A DNA stretch of 32,678 nucleotides from UBA7672 sp038326205 (GCA_038326205.1 JBBQJV010000045.1:1-32678); one strand, 5' to 3'. Numbered from the stretch's first letter, positions 8,399 through 17,026 are shown. The notes: generated from the sequence alone by a model not told the origin. A program made the numbers and translations.

Positions 8399-9039
8399 AT
8401 GGCGGATATTCTGAAGAAAAGACGAGCGCTACCGGCAGAGCAGCCTGAGCGATCACGGGATTTCGTGCGCCCAGCCGAATTCATGAACGGGCGCATCGCG
8501 GGCGCTCGGGTCGCTCAGCGTGAGGATGCGACGGCGATTGCCGGGCTGCTGAGCCATGACAGCATCGGGCCGCGCTTCTATACCATGCCCAATCCGATCA
8601 ACGCCGAGACCATGACTGCCTTTTCGATGACCATCTGAAGCAGCGGGCGAGGGGCGACGGCATACTGTTCGCTTCGTTCAACGCGGCGGGAGAGGAGACG
8701 GCCAAATTCGAAGTCGAGTTGTGGCCGCAATGGTCACTCGCCAAGTTCGGTGGGCGGTGGGCGGTGGGCTGTGGAGGCGGAGCGGCAGGGGCGCAGGTTC
8801 GGCGGCGCGTGCGGGCTGGCGGCGGTGGAAGGTGTTTCGATCAACTATGGGTGCTGCGGATCTTTGAGACGACGGCGGCGGGCAATGATCGGTCGATCCG
8901 TCTGCTGTCGCGGCTCGGCTTTCGGCAAATGGGCAAGGTTATTTCGACCCGGCCAGACGGGACGACGCGGCCGTCCATTTACTGGGAAATGTCACGTGAA
9001 GACTGGGTTTCTGCCCGTAGCAAGAAGCGCGCTGGCTAA
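8399..9039 (+). pseudogene. Frameshifted GNAT acetyltransferase gene
   Basis: Three reading frames must be joined to give one acetyltransferase. The first (8399-8638) encodes ARVAQREDATAIAGLLSHDS and ends early; it continues in the +2 frame as FFDDHLKQRARGDGILFASF if one T is restored in the T-run near 8621-8625. A segment reading VEAERQGRRFGG, like the acetyl-CoA loop, lies in another frame around 8770-8850. The C-terminal part NDRSIRLLSRLGFRQMGK with SIYWEMSRED is in the frame ending at 9039. At least three indels are implied, so this is a decayed gene rather than one sequencing slip, though the first indel is in a homopolymer. Substrate unknown. Confidence 0.7.
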
Positions 9040-9121
9040 CGCGCGTACCCACATTTTACGCTAAATCTGCAGGATCGGGCGTCGAAATCCTAAATTGCCT
9101 TGTTCAGCCTGCGGTTGAACA

Positions 9122-10780
9122 ATGGATCGGATCACGATGTCAGTCGCCGCCAAGACAGTCTCCCGCAAACCGGCTGCCTCCAAGTCGATGCAACCCTCGG
9201 TCGACCAGAAGGTTACGCAACAGGTTCAGCGCGATCTGCTCATATTCTCTGGTTTCATAGCGGCCGGGTTTATCCTGTCGGTGAACCTCGATGTGGTTGG
9301 TCTCCTGTATGGCTGGTCGAATGAGTTTCGACATATGCAGATGTCCAAGCTGCTCGGCACGGTGATCGTCGCGTGTGTGGGCCTGACGCTTTACATTCTC
9401 TCGCGCTATCACGCCCATGTCAGCGACCTGCGTTCGCGCCTCAATACGGAAGAGCGCGCGCGTCGCGTTGCGATGCATGATCAGCTGACTGGCCTGCCGA
9501 ACCGCCGCCATCTCAAGGGTGTGCTGAACTGGTTGCTCAGCGAGAATGATGGCGGCAAGCGTCTTGCTGTGGTGATGCTGAACCTCGACAAGTTCGCTGA
9601 CTTCAACGCGGCGCACGGTCGCCCAGCGGGCGATGAAATGCTGATGCACGTGGGCAAGGTTCTGAACTTGCGGGCGGGCGTGGATGGTTTTGTCGCCCGA
9701 CTGGAAGCCGACGAGTTCGTCGTACTGTTGCCGAACCAGGCTGAAGAAGAGCTGATGGACTGGCTTTCGGCTACTTTGACGGCGGTCGAAGCACCGGTCG
9801 AGACAGGCGAGAGAACGCTGACGGTCAGCGCGACAGCTGGCGCTGCGGTTGGACTGGTCGATGGGCGTGACGCCGAAACGCTGTTGCATCGGTCGAGCCT
9901 CGCGCTGAACCGCGCAAAGGATATCAATCGCGGCTGGTTCGCGTTCTTCAAGACCGGCATGGATGAACTTGTGCGCCAGCGCGCCATGTTCGAAAGCGAT
10001 CTCTGGGCGGCTGTCCGCGAAGACCAGATCGCGCCGCACTTCCAGCCGCTGGTCAGCCTGCAGGACGGTCGCGTGCGCGGCTATGAAATCCTCGCCCGCT
10101 GGACACACGCAACGCGCGGCCCGATCCCGCCGGATCAGTTCATTCCGGCCGCCGAAGCCAGCGGCGCGATCTGCGACCTGACGTTCAACCTGCTGCGCAA
10201 GGCGTGCAAGGAAGCGGCGACGCTAGATAGCGCCCTGCATCTTTCGCTCAACGTATCGCCGGTGCAGATGGAAGAGCCAGAGTTTGCGCAAAAGCTGCTG
10301 AAGATACTTGAAGACGCGGGCTTTGACCCCTCGCGGCTGGAGATCGAGCTGACGGAAGCCGCGCTGGTGACGGATCTGGCGGCGGCGCGCGAAGTCGTGG
10401 ATGCGCTGCAGAAGAAGGGTGTGCGCGTCGCGCTCGACAATTTCGGTACGGGGCATGCGAGCCTAACGCAACTGCGCCAGTTGCCGTTCGACATGCTGAA
10501 GATCGACCGCTCCTTCGTTCGCGCCATGTCGACCGACAAGGAAGCCGCGATCATGGTGCGCACCATCATCTCTATGGCGAAAAGCCTCAGCCTTACGGTC
10601 GTGGCCGAAGGCGTGGAAACGGCCGAACAGGCGCGCACTCTTGCAGGGCTCGGCTGCGATATGGCGCAGGGCTATTATTTTGGTCGTGCGGCTGCTGTTG
10701 CTGAAGCGCGGCGCAGGGCGGCGGCGGCAAAGACTGCTGTTGTGGCAGGCGAGGCAGTTGCCGCCCCGGCCGCCGACTGA
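9122..10780 (+). CDS. Membrane-bound GGDEF/EAL protein with degenerate GGDEF (likely c-di-GMP phosphodiesterase)
   Basis: 552 residues: two membrane helices (about residues 39-65 and 77-97), a GGDEF-like domain (about 110-275) and an EAL domain (about 290-540). The cyclase signature is EADEF at 195-199 rather than GGDEF, and its substrate-binding helix reads FNAAHGRPAGD instead of ND..GH..GD, so cyclase activity is unlikely. The EAL domain keeps Glu322 of YEILAR, LSLNVSP, EIELTE, LKIDRSF and VVAEGVETAEQ, but the DDFGTG motif reads DNFGTG (439-444). It may hydrolyse c-di-GMP or only sense it. A second ATG at 9137 is possible. c-di-GMP controls motility and attachment in related bacteria, which fits nearby motB and hfs genes by inference. 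Confidence 0.92.
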   Translation: MDRITMSVAAKTVSRKPAASKSMQPSVDQKVTQQVQRDLLIFSGFIAAGFILSVNLDVVGLLYGWSNEFRHMQMSKLLGTVIVACVGLTLYILSRYHAHVSDLRSRLNTEERARRVAMHDQLTGLPNRRHLKGVLNWLLSENDGGKRLAVVMLNLDKFADFNAAHGRPAGDEMLMHVGKVLNLRAGVDGFVARLEADEFVVLLPNQAEEELMDWLSATLTAVEAPVETGERTLTVSATAGAAVGLVDGRDAETLLHRSSLALNRAKDINRGWFAFFKTGMDELVRQRAMFESDLWAAVREDQIAPHFQPLVSLQDGRVRGYEILARWTHATRGPIPPDQFIPAAEASGAICDLTFNLLRKACKEAATLDSALHLSLNVSPVQMEEPEFAQKLLKILEDAGFDPSRLEIELTEAALVTDLAAAREVVDALQKKGVRVALDNFGTGHASLTQLRQLPFDMLKIDRSFVRAMSTDKEAAIMVRTIISMAKSLSLTVVAEGVETAEQARTLAGLGCDMAQGYYFGRAAAVAEARRRAAAAKTAVVAGEAVAAPAAD

Positions 10781-10783
10781 GCC

Positions 10784-11740
10784 CTACATCCTGAGACCGA
10801 TCTCGCGCAGGCGGATCTCCAAAAAGTCCTGCGAGCTTAGCGGCTCGGGATAGCGGTTAGGACGCTCGGCCGCAATGCAGGATGGCAGCGTCCTGATCTC
10901 GTAGTCCGGATTGAAGTGCAGGAAGAATGGCGTGGAATAGCGCGGGAAGCGCGAGCGCTCCGGCTTCGGGTTCACCACGCGATGTGTTGTCGACGGCAGC
11001 ACATGGTTGGTGAGGCGCTGCAGCATGTCGCCGACATTTACCACCAGCGATCCCGCCGGCGGGTTGACCGCCAGCCAGCTGCCATTGCGGTGGAGCACTT
11101 CCAGCCCACCTTCTTCGGCGCCGAGCAGCAGCGTGATGACGTTGATGTCTTCGTGCGCTCCTGCGCGGACGGAACCTTCCGGCGGCGGCTCCAGCTGCGG
11201 GGGGTAGTGGAGGAGGCGGAGGATTGAATTGCCGTTGTTCACTGTCTCATCGAAGAAGTGCGGCGGCAGCTCCAGGTTCATAGCGATGGCGGTGAGGATT
11301 TCGAGACCGAACGTGTCCAGCGCGCTGAACATGGCGTTAGTGGCTTCTTTCCAGCCGGGAACCTCGGCGACGTAGAGGTTCTGGCCCATGATGTCGGCAT
11401 ACTTGTGATCGCGCGGCAGTTCGCGCGCGACATGCCAGAATTCCTTGAGATCTTTTGCCTTGGCGCCCTTGGCGACTTCGGTGGCAAAGGGGGTGTAGGC
11501 GCGCTGTCCGCCGCCGCCGGAGATGAAATAGCCGCGCTTGGCATCGTCCGGCAGGGCGAAGAACTCTTTGCCTGCATCCACGCCGCGATCGATCACGGCC
11601 TGGTCGATCGGATGATCGTTGATCACGGCAAAGCCCGTCTCGCGGAAGCTTGCGCCCAGACGGTCCGAGAACGCTTTGGGGTCCTGTTTCCACAGCTTGA
11701 ACGAGATCGGCGCGAAGAGGCCGGTGGTTGTGGTGATCAT
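10784..11740 (-). CDS. 2-oxoglutarate/Fe(II)-dependent oxygenase, isopenicillin-N-synthase-like
   Basis: About 318 residues of the plant-like 2OG-Fe(II) oxygenase family. An N-terminal DIOX_N-like region (GFAVINDHP, EFFALPDDAKRGY) is followed by the double-stranded beta-helix core with the iron ligands HEDIN and TTHRVVN, and the 2-oxoglutarate-binding RYS of PRYSTPFFLHF. Such enzymes hydroxylate or desaturate small molecules; the substrate is not evident. The ATG at 11740 gives the usual N terminus; the frame is open 24 codons further up to 11812 without family similarity. Its stop lies 3 bases from the stop of the convergent GGDEF/EAL gene. Confidence 0.9.
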   Translation of the reverse strand: MITTTTGLFAPISFKLWKQDPKAFSDRLGASFRETGFAVINDHPIDQAVIDRGVDAGKEFFALPDDAKRGYFISGGGGQRAYTPFATEVAKGAKAKDLKEFWHVARELPRDHKYADIMGQNLYVAEVPGWKEATNAMFSALDTFGLEILTAIAMNLELPPHFFDETVNNGNSILRLLHYPPQLEPPPEGSVRAGAHEDINVITLLLGAEEGGLEVLHRNGSWLAVNPPAGSLVVNVGDMLQRLTNHVLPSTTHRVVNPKPERSRFPRYSTPFFLHFNPDYEIRTLPSCIAAERPNRYPEPLSSQDFLEIRLREIGLRM

Positions 11741-11834
11741 TGATCGCTCGCAGAATTCCGGTGGCGTTTTTTCGCGGTCAGTCTGGGTTTCGCGGGCTAG
11801 TCTGGCGTCCACAGGACCGCACCGCTAAACCCGT

Positions 11835-11840
11835 ATTATA
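11835..11840 (-). promoter_or_regulatory. Possible -10 element for the 2OG oxygenase gene
   Basis: A perfect TATAAT occurs on the minus strand about 95 bases upstream of the oxygenase start, in the divergent gap to the GNAT gene. No good -35 hexamer is seen 16-18 bases before it, so the call is tentative. Confidence 0.25.
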
Positions 11841-11917
11841 CAATGAGAGTTCGGGATGCCCATGGCCTCGGTTGCTGCGAAAAGCACAGGTTTTCTGCAA
11901 GTTCCGGCAGCGGCGTG

Positions 11918-12406
11918 ATGGCCCAATCCTTCATTCTCCGGATGCGGCGGGATCTGTCTGGCGTCATCGAGCAGCCTGTGCTGCCTCCCGGCGTCGTCGT
12001 GAACACGCTGGGCATCAAGTCGCCCAAGGCATTGGTGATAGGCGCACATTCCGTTCTCGAGGCGGGTTATTGGGAGGGCGGGGGAGGCGCGCCGATTTTC
12101 CGCTACTGGTGGAAGGCGCTGCGCAAGGACAAGGAGTTTGATCCGACACTGATCTTTCTCGCAATCGACACAGAAGGCGTCGTCGGCATGGCGCAATGCT
12201 GGAGGTCTGCCTTTGTGAAAGATCTGGCGGTTTATCCCCGTGCGCGGCGGCGGGGCATCGCGCGCGCGTTGATGCTGGCGACATTCTGCGAGTTTGCGCG
12301 ACGTGGCGCGGCGCATGTCGATCTCAAGGTGGGCGAAGAGAATGCCAGCGCAAGGACCCTGTATAAGTCACTGGGGATGACGCTGATCTCACGCGAGGCG
12401 GGTTGA
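11918..12406 (+). CDS. GNAT-family N-acetyltransferase
   Basis: About 162 residues with acetyl-CoA motif A as VYPRARRRGIARALML (about residues 106-121) and a C-terminal NASARTLYKSLGM segment typical of GNAT enzymes. The ATG at 11918 is preferred; the frame runs upstream to 11843 but those 25 residues are low-complexity and overlap the likely promoter region. It is divergent from the oxygenase gene. Substrate unknown. An imperfect hairpin follows a few bases after the stop. Confidence 0.82.
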   Translation: MAQSFILRMRRDLSGVIEQPVLPPGVVVNTLGIKSPKALVIGAHSVLEAGYWEGGGGAPIFRYWWKALRKDKEFDPTLIFLAIDTEGVVGMAQCWRSAFVKDLAVYPRARRRGIARALMLATFCEFARRGAAHVDLKVGEENASARTLYKSLGMTLISREAG

Positions 12407-12410
12407 AGTC

Positions 12411-12445
12411 TGAATCCGCGCTAATACTTGTGAGCGCGCGATTCA
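12411..12445. repeat. Imperfect hairpin after the GNAT gene, possible terminator
   Basis: TGAATCCGCGCT (12411-12422) pairs with AGCGCGCGATTCA (12433-12445), allowing one bulged base, around a 10-base loop. It lies 4 bases after the GNAT stop. The downstream sequence is not T-rich, so termination is uncertain. The rest of the gap to 12627 is AT-richer than its surroundings and probably holds the promoter of the Sel1 gene. Confidence 0.4.
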
Positions 12446-12627
12446 AACTTCTGAATCAAAATAAACGCAAATAAATCGTCAGAACACGGACGAAAGTTCG
12501 CGGTATTAACTACGTCGCAAAACTTCTCCGCTTCACTGACACATGAGGCCGCGAGTGCGGCGGTGGGTTCAGGAAGCCGGGCGTCCACAGAGGCGCGACA
12601 CAGCTTCCGCAGTCAAAGGATGCCAGA

Positions 12628-12900
12628 ATGGCGTACGCAGATATCCGGATCGAAGCTCCGGAAGCTTTCCTAACCAAGGACGCTTCGGCCAACGAGTTTT
12701 ATCGCGTTGCCCTGATGTACTCGGAAGGATCCGATGTCGCTGTCGACCTGGTCTCCGCGCACAAGTTCTTCAATCTGGCGGCGAGCCGTGGTCACCGCGA
12801 TGCGAAGATTTGCCGTCAGGAAATGGCGGAGATGATGTCGCAGGCCGAAGTTCTGAAGGCGCAACGCGCAGCACGCGACTGGATGAAGAAAGCCAACTAG
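12628..12900 (+). CDS. Small Sel1-repeat protein
   Basis: A 90-residue protein containing a Sel1-like (TPR-related) helical repeat: YRVALMYSEGSDVAVDLVSA then HKFFNLAASRGHRDAK, ending with a helix that reads MAEMMSQAEVLKAQRAARDW. Sel1 repeats mediate protein-protein contacts. No signal peptide is seen, so it is likely cytoplasmic. AAGGA lies 8 bases before the ATG, a good ribosome site. Short Sel1 proteins of this type occur in Caulobacterales; their partners are not known to me. The gene stands alone, convergent with the racemase gene 12 bases downstream. Confidence 0.85.
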   Translation: MAYADIRIEAPEAFLTKDASANEFYRVALMYSEGSDVAVDLVSAHKFFNLAASRGHRDAKICRQEMAEMMSQAEVLKAQRAARDWMKKAN

Positions 12901-12912
12901 GTTTTCAGTTCT

Positions 12913-13620
12913 CTAGTTCTTGAGTTCGGCGCCAGCCAGCACGATCGCCCTCTCCACTAGGGCGTCCGTCGAGCTGACGAGTTCGCCTTCAATGTTGTCT
13001 GCCGTCAACACGAGCGGAATTTCCGTGCATCCCGCAATGATGACCTCGGCGCCCTGCGCCTCGAGCCGTCGCGCCAGCGTGCCCATTGCGCGCCGCACGG
13101 TTTCGCCGGTGTCGCCGGACTTGATGCGGTGGATCAACTCCATGAACGTCTTCTGCGAGTCCTCGGGCAGCAGGACGGGGCGGACGCCGGCCGCTTTCAA
13201 TCCATCCTGATAGAGACGGGCAGAGAGGCACGCATCGACCGCGAGCACGCCGGCGGCTTCCGGGCGCAGATCCGCGACGACGGCGACTGTGGTGTCGATC
13301 ATGCTGACGAAGGGAACCGCGATCGCGGCGCGGATATCTGCCTCCCATGCGTGGGCCGTATTGCAGGCCATCACGATGAATTCCGCGCCCGCAGCCTCAA
13401 GACCTTTGGCGCTGGCAGCGAGAGCAGGCGCGGGCGATGGGCCCTCACCGCGACCAAATGCGTTGCGGTTCGGCACTTTCGTATTGTTGTCGATGATCAG
13501 CCGCAGGTGATCTTCTTCCTTGTAGGTGCGGGTGCGCCGCAACACGCGCTCGAAGAAATCAAGCGTGGCGAGCGGGCCAAGGCCGCCAATGACACCGACT
13601 GTTTTCGTGTTCTGTGTCAT
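12913..13620 (-). CDS. Aspartate/glutamate racemase family protein
   Basis: 235 residues. The N-terminal VGVIGGLGPLATLDFFERV is typical of the Asp/Glu racemase family, and the two catalytic cysteines of this cofactor-independent fold are visible as Cys86 (VMACNTAH) and Cys198 (AGCTEIPL). It should interconvert L- and D-forms of aspartate, glutamate or a related acid. It follows the D-cysteine desulfhydrase gene with a 42-base gap on the same strand, suggesting a small D-amino-acid unit. It may also be a broad-spectrum racemase; substrate is not fixed by sequence. Confidence 0.9.
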   Translation of the reverse strand: MTQNTKTVGVIGGLGPLATLDFFERVLRRTRTYKEEDHLRLIIDNNTKVPNRNAFGRGEGPSPAPALAASAKGLEAAGAEFIVMACNTAHAWEADIRAAIAVPFVSMIDTTVAVVADLRPEAAGVLAVDACLSARLYQDGLKAAGVRPVLLPEDSQKTFMELIHRIKSGDTGETVRRAMGTLARRLEAQGAEVIIAGCTEIPLVLTADNIEGELVSSTDALVERAIVLAGAELKN

Positions 13621-13662
13621 CCGTTCACCCGCGTAGGGAAAAGCTGCGAAACACCCGCATGA

Positions 13663-14658
13663 TCAGCTGGCCAGAACGCTCTGGTAGGCAAACAGGGATG
13701 GCGAGCCGCCTGTGTGGACGAACAGGATTTTCGCGTCGGGAGTGAAATGCTTGCGGCGGATAAGGCCGATCAATCCGGCCGCGGCCTTGCCCGTATAAAC
13801 CGGATCGAGCAGCACGCCTTCGAGCCGTGCGAACAGGCGGACAGCCTCGACCATTTCATCTGTCGGCAGCGAGTAGCCGGGTCCAACCCATTCATCGAGC
13901 GCCACAACGCTGTCGCGCGACGGCGCAGGGAGGTCAGCGAAAGCTGCGGCTTCTACGGCCAGCTTGTGAACATTGCCTTCTTGCTCGGCGCGCGGACGGC
14001 GGACGTTGATGCCGGTCAGCGGAACGCCCGCATTTGAGGCGTTGAAGCCGACCAGCAGGCCAGCATGGGTTCCCGCGCTGCCGGAAGCGACGACGAAATC
14101 GGTGAAGGCGAGGCCCATGTCCAGCGACTGCGCCAGGATCTCGCGCGCGCAGACCACATAGCCCATTGCGCCCAGCGCGTTCGATCCGCCACCGGGAATG
14201 GCGTAGCCCTTGCGGCCAAGCGCCTTCAGCTTTTCGGTCTCGGCCTGCATCGAGGCGCCAAGATCAGTTCCGCCTTCTACTATGGTCAGCGTTTCTGCGC
14301 CGAGCAGGTCGAACAGGAAGTTGTTGCCGCTGGCTTCCTTGCGATAGCTGCCTGCCACCCGCTGTTCGAGCACAAGCTGACATTTGAGGCCCTCGTGTGC
14401 GGCGGCGGCCAGCGTCAGGCGGCAATGGTTGGATTGCACGGCGCCGACTGTGACCAGCGTGTCTGCGCCCTGCGCCAGTGCATCGGCGACAAGAAACTCC
14501 AGCTTACGGGTCTTGTTGCCGCCGCCCGCCAGCCCGGTGAGGTCGTCGCGTTTGATCCAGATCTCGGGACCGCCGAGATGCTTCGACAGCCGCTCCAGCT
14601 TCTGGATCGGTGTTGGATGCGGCGTATAACGGCGGCGGGGCAGGGCTTCGAGTTTCAT
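13663..14658 (-). CDS. dcyD: D-cysteine desulfhydrase (PLP-dependent)
   Basis: 331 residues, full length for the D-cysteine desulfhydrase / ACC deaminase family. The start PRRRYTPHPTPIQKLERLS, the PLP lysine at residue 49 in GGGNKTRKLEFLVADALAQG, the SNHCRLTLAAA segment and the phosphate-binding ASGSAGTHAGL all match DcyD. The enzyme converts D-cysteine to pyruvate, sulfide and ammonia, removing a toxic D-amino acid. ACC deaminase is the closest alternative, but overall similarity favours DcyD. It lies 44 bases after hfsD and 42 bases before the racemase gene on the same strand, so all three could share a transcript. Confidence 0.88.
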   Translation of the reverse strand: MKLEALPRRRYTPHPTPIQKLERLSKHLGGPEIWIKRDDLTGLAGGGNKTRKLEFLVADALAQGADTLVTVGAVQSNHCRLTLAAAAHEGLKCQLVLEQRVAGSYRKEASGNNFLFDLLGAETLTIVEGGTDLGASMQAETEKLKALGRKGYAIPGGGSNALGAMGYVVCAREILAQSLDMGLAFTDFVVASGSAGTHAGLLVGFNASNAGVPLTGINVRRPRAEQEGNVHKLAVEAAAFADLPAPSRDSVVALDEWVGPGYSLPTDEMVEAVRLFARLEGVLLDPVYTGKAAAGLIGLIRRKHFTPDAKILFVHTGGSPSLFAYQSVLAS

Positions 14659-14702
14659 GCGGGCAGTTGTAGGCCCGCGCGTCGGCGGGGGGAAGCCCGT
14701 GG

Positions 14703-15422
14703 CTAGAACCGCGCCACGTCGTAGAACAGCGAGAAGTCTATCGGCAGGGCGTCGCGGATATACTGTTTCACGAACAAGTTCTCGTCTGCGATGGGACTGC
14801 GCGTGACATAGATCACGTCGAAGCGGCGCAGCGGGCCGATGTCATAGAGGTCTCGGCGGGCGAGGCCGTTCCGCACATCGACCACGCGGGTTGTCATCTC
14901 GCCGCCCGGCTGGCGGCGCATGACGATCACTTTCGTGGGCTGGCTTTCATTTGTCCAGCCGCCAGCGAGCAGGATGGCCTGCAGCACATCGATCTCGCCG
15001 GGCAGTTCGAAGACGCCGGCCTGTTTCACTTCGCCGCCGACAAACACTTTCTGTGAGCCGAACTCGGTCGGGGTGATCACCATGGCCGGATCGCGCAATT
15101 CGTTGCCGTAGATATTCTCCAGCGTCGCCTGCAGCTGGCGCACGGTCTGGCCTGCGGCCATGACCGGGCCGATGGTCGGCAGGGTGATGCGGCCGTCCGG
15201 CGCGATGGTCAGTTCGGCGGAAAGTTCGGGCGCGGTGCGCACATCCATGCGGAATTTGTCGCCCGGATAGAAGCGGTAGGCCTGGTCTTCCTCGCGCCAG
15301 TTGGGGTAGGCGGCGATTGAAAAATCGGGGCTTTGCGCGGGCAAAGGGTCGCCCAGGCAACCAGCAAGGCAGCCCGACAGCGTTGCCAGGCCGAACAGGG
15401 CGGAAGGACGCAGTCCCGACAT
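14703..15422 (-). CDS. hfsD: Outer-membrane polysaccharide export lipoprotein (OPX/Wza family), HfsD-like
   Basis: 239 residues. The N terminus is a lipoprotein signal with lipobox LSGC or LAGC near residues 16-22. It is followed by the polysaccharide-export domain (YRFYPGDKFRMDV, LTIAPDGRITLPTIGPV, then SLBB-like repeats QKVFVGGEVKQAGVFELPG). OPX proteins form the outer-membrane exit of Wzx/Wzy-type exporters. The ATG at 15422 is chosen because the lipoprotein signal starts there; the open frame extends much further upstream without meaning. It is divergent from hfsA, as in the Caulobacter holdfast locus, so the name rests on family plus gene order. Confidence 0.88.
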   Translation of the reverse strand: MSGLRPSALFGLATLSGCLAGCLGDPLPAQSPDFSIAAYPNWREEDQAYRFYPGDKFRMDVRTAPELSAELTIAPDGRITLPTIGPVMAAGQTVRQLQATLENIYGNELRDPAMVITPTEFGSQKVFVGGEVKQAGVFELPGEIDVLQAILLAGGWTNESQPTKVIVMRRQPGGEMTTRVVDVRNGLARRDLYDIGPLRRFDVIYVTRSPIADENLFVKQYIRDALPIDFSLFYDVARF

Positions 15423-15520
15423 AACGTCTGTGTCGCGGAGAATGGATAACCGGTTCTTAAGCGGCGCGAGCCAAGGCTTAACCGTTAATGATGGGATAGT
15501 GGTCCCCAGAAAACAGAAAC
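15423..15520. promoter_or_regulatory. Divergent promoter region between hfsD and hfsA
   Basis: This 98-base gap must carry promoters for both directions. It holds three TTAA sites (15457, 15478, 15485) and a bulged dyad, CGGTTCTTAAGC (15451-15462) against GCTTAACCG (15476-15484). TTAACC resembles a half site of the cell-cycle regulator CtrA, but the full TTAA-N7-TTAA spacing is absent. No clear -35/-10 pair was found. Confidence 0.4.
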
Positions 15521-17026
15521 GTGGCCTTGAGCGTCGAAACATGGACCGAGCGCGCGCCTGCGGTCGCGCCAGACAGCCTTGCCGCGCCAACGCGCGTCGG
15601 ACGGGTGCGCCCGAAGTTGGGCGCTGCCGACATGGCTCTGCAACTGTGGCGCGCCAAGTGGCTGATGCTGCTGGTTTTTGCGGCGATCCTGCTGGTCGGC
15701 TTGTCTCTGACGTTCCTGACGCCGACCAAATATGCGGCGAGCACGCGCCTGCTTGTGCGACTGGGTCAGGAATACGTATTCGATCCGGTGATCGGTGAGG
15801 CGGGCAAGGGCGCCTTCCCGCAACAGGAAGAAGTGCTGCAGGCGGAAACGGAACTCGCGCACTCTCCCGTGATTGCCGAGCGAACAATCAATGGCGTCGG
15901 CCTGTCGCAGCTCTATCCGAGACTGGCTGAAGCCAAGCTGCGCGCGCGCGATGGCGCCGGTTATGTGATTGACCAGGACGCACTCGAAGCGTTTGCCGAA
16001 GGGCTCGACGTCAAGACGACGCCCAAGTCGTCGATCCTGCACATGACATTCGCGCACGAGAATCCGGAGCTGGCCGCTGCCACGCTGAACCGCTTTGTCG
16101 CCGAGTATCTGAAATACCGTCAGGAGGTTTTCTCCGGACAGGGCGCGCAAGGACTGAGCGACCAGCGCATACTGATCGAGGAACGTCTCGCAGCAGCCGA
16201 CAAGGCGCTGCAGGACTATCTCGCGAAGAACAGCCTCAGCGATTTCGAGGCGGAAAACGCTGCCGCAACCAAGCAGCTGAGCGACATCACCGATGAGCGC
16301 GTCAAGGTGGAAGCGTCGCTGCGTGAAGCCGAAGCCAAATCGGCGGGTCTGGCCCGCCAGATGGGGACGACATCGCGCGAGGTTGATCTCTATGTCGAGA
16401 CAACCTCTGAGCAGGAGTTGGTGAAGCTGCGTCTCGAGCGCGAGGATCTGCTGACGCGCTATCTGCCGGATAGCCGCGCCGTGAAGGATGTCGAGCGCAA
16501 GATCGCGCAGATGCAGAACTTCCTCTCCACCGCTCCCAATCAAGGCCTGCGCCGCATTGGTCCCAACCCGACGTGGCAGGCGCTTGAAGCCGATCGCGCG
16601 GTACAGACCGCCACCATCAGCGCCCTCAACGGCCGCGCCGCCGCGCTCGCGACGCAGAACCAGCAGGCTGAGCGCCGCATCGTACAGCTTGCCGCCATCC
16701 AGCCCGACTACCAGCGCCTTAAGCGTGACCGGGATGCGCTCGAAACATCTGCCGCCGCCTACGCCGCTCGGGAGCAGTCGGAACTCGCCCGCAGCGAGCT
16801 CGCTTCGCGCAGCGCCGACAACATTACCGTCTACGAGGCCGCCCGTGCGCCGACACGTGGCGACAGCACGAAGCGCACGATCGCCATTGCCGCGGCAATA
16901 TTCGGATTGCTCACAGCGCTTGTCATCGGTCTGTTGCGCGCATGGTCCGCCACCGGCTTTGCGACAGCTTCATCGCTTGAGCGCACATTTGGCGTTCGTG
17001 TTCTCGCATCGGCGCGGGAGCGTTAG
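15521..17026 (+). CDS. hfsA: Wzc/Wzz-like polysaccharide co-polymerase, HfsA-like
   Basis: 501 residues with the layout of chain-length/export co-polymerases: a cytoplasmic N terminus, a first membrane helix (about 47-66), a large periplasmic region with long coiled-coil helices (about 160-430), and a second membrane helix (about 452-472). The Wzz signature follows helix 1 as PTKYAASTRLLVRLGQEYVF. It has no C-terminal kinase domain; the P-loop protein is encoded separately by the next gene, 0 bases downstream. Such proteins bridge the inner membrane and the OPX channel. The start is GTG without a strong ribosome site. The name HfsA rests on the family and on synteny with the holdfast locus. 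Confidence 0.88.
   Translation: MALSVETWTERAPAVAPDSLAAPTRVGRVRPKLGAADMALQLWRAKWLMLLVFAAILLVGLSLTFLTPTKYAASTRLLVRLGQEYVFDPVIGEAGKGAFPQQEEVLQAETELAHSPVIAERTINGVGLSQLYPRLAEAKLRARDGAGYVIDQDALEAFAEGLDVKTTPKSSILHMTFAHENPELAAATLNRFVAEYLKYRQEVFSGQGAQGLSDQRILIEERLAAADKALQDYLAKNSLSDFEAENAAATKQLSDITDERVKVEASLREAEAKSAGLARQMGTTSREVDLYVETTSEQELVKLRLEREDLLTRYLPDSRAVKDVERKIAQMQNFLSTAPNQGLRRIGPNPTWQALEADRAVQTATISALNGRAAALATQNQQAERRIVQLAAIQPDYQRLKRDRDALETSAAAYAAREQSELARSELASRSADNITVYEAARAPTRGDSTKRTIAIAAAIFGLLTALVIGLLRAWSATGFATASSLERTFGVRVLASARER

Noticed and set aside
15423..15887. N-terminal extension of the hfsD frame
   Set aside because: It overlaps the start of hfsA on the other strand, and the lipoprotein signal begins at 15422.
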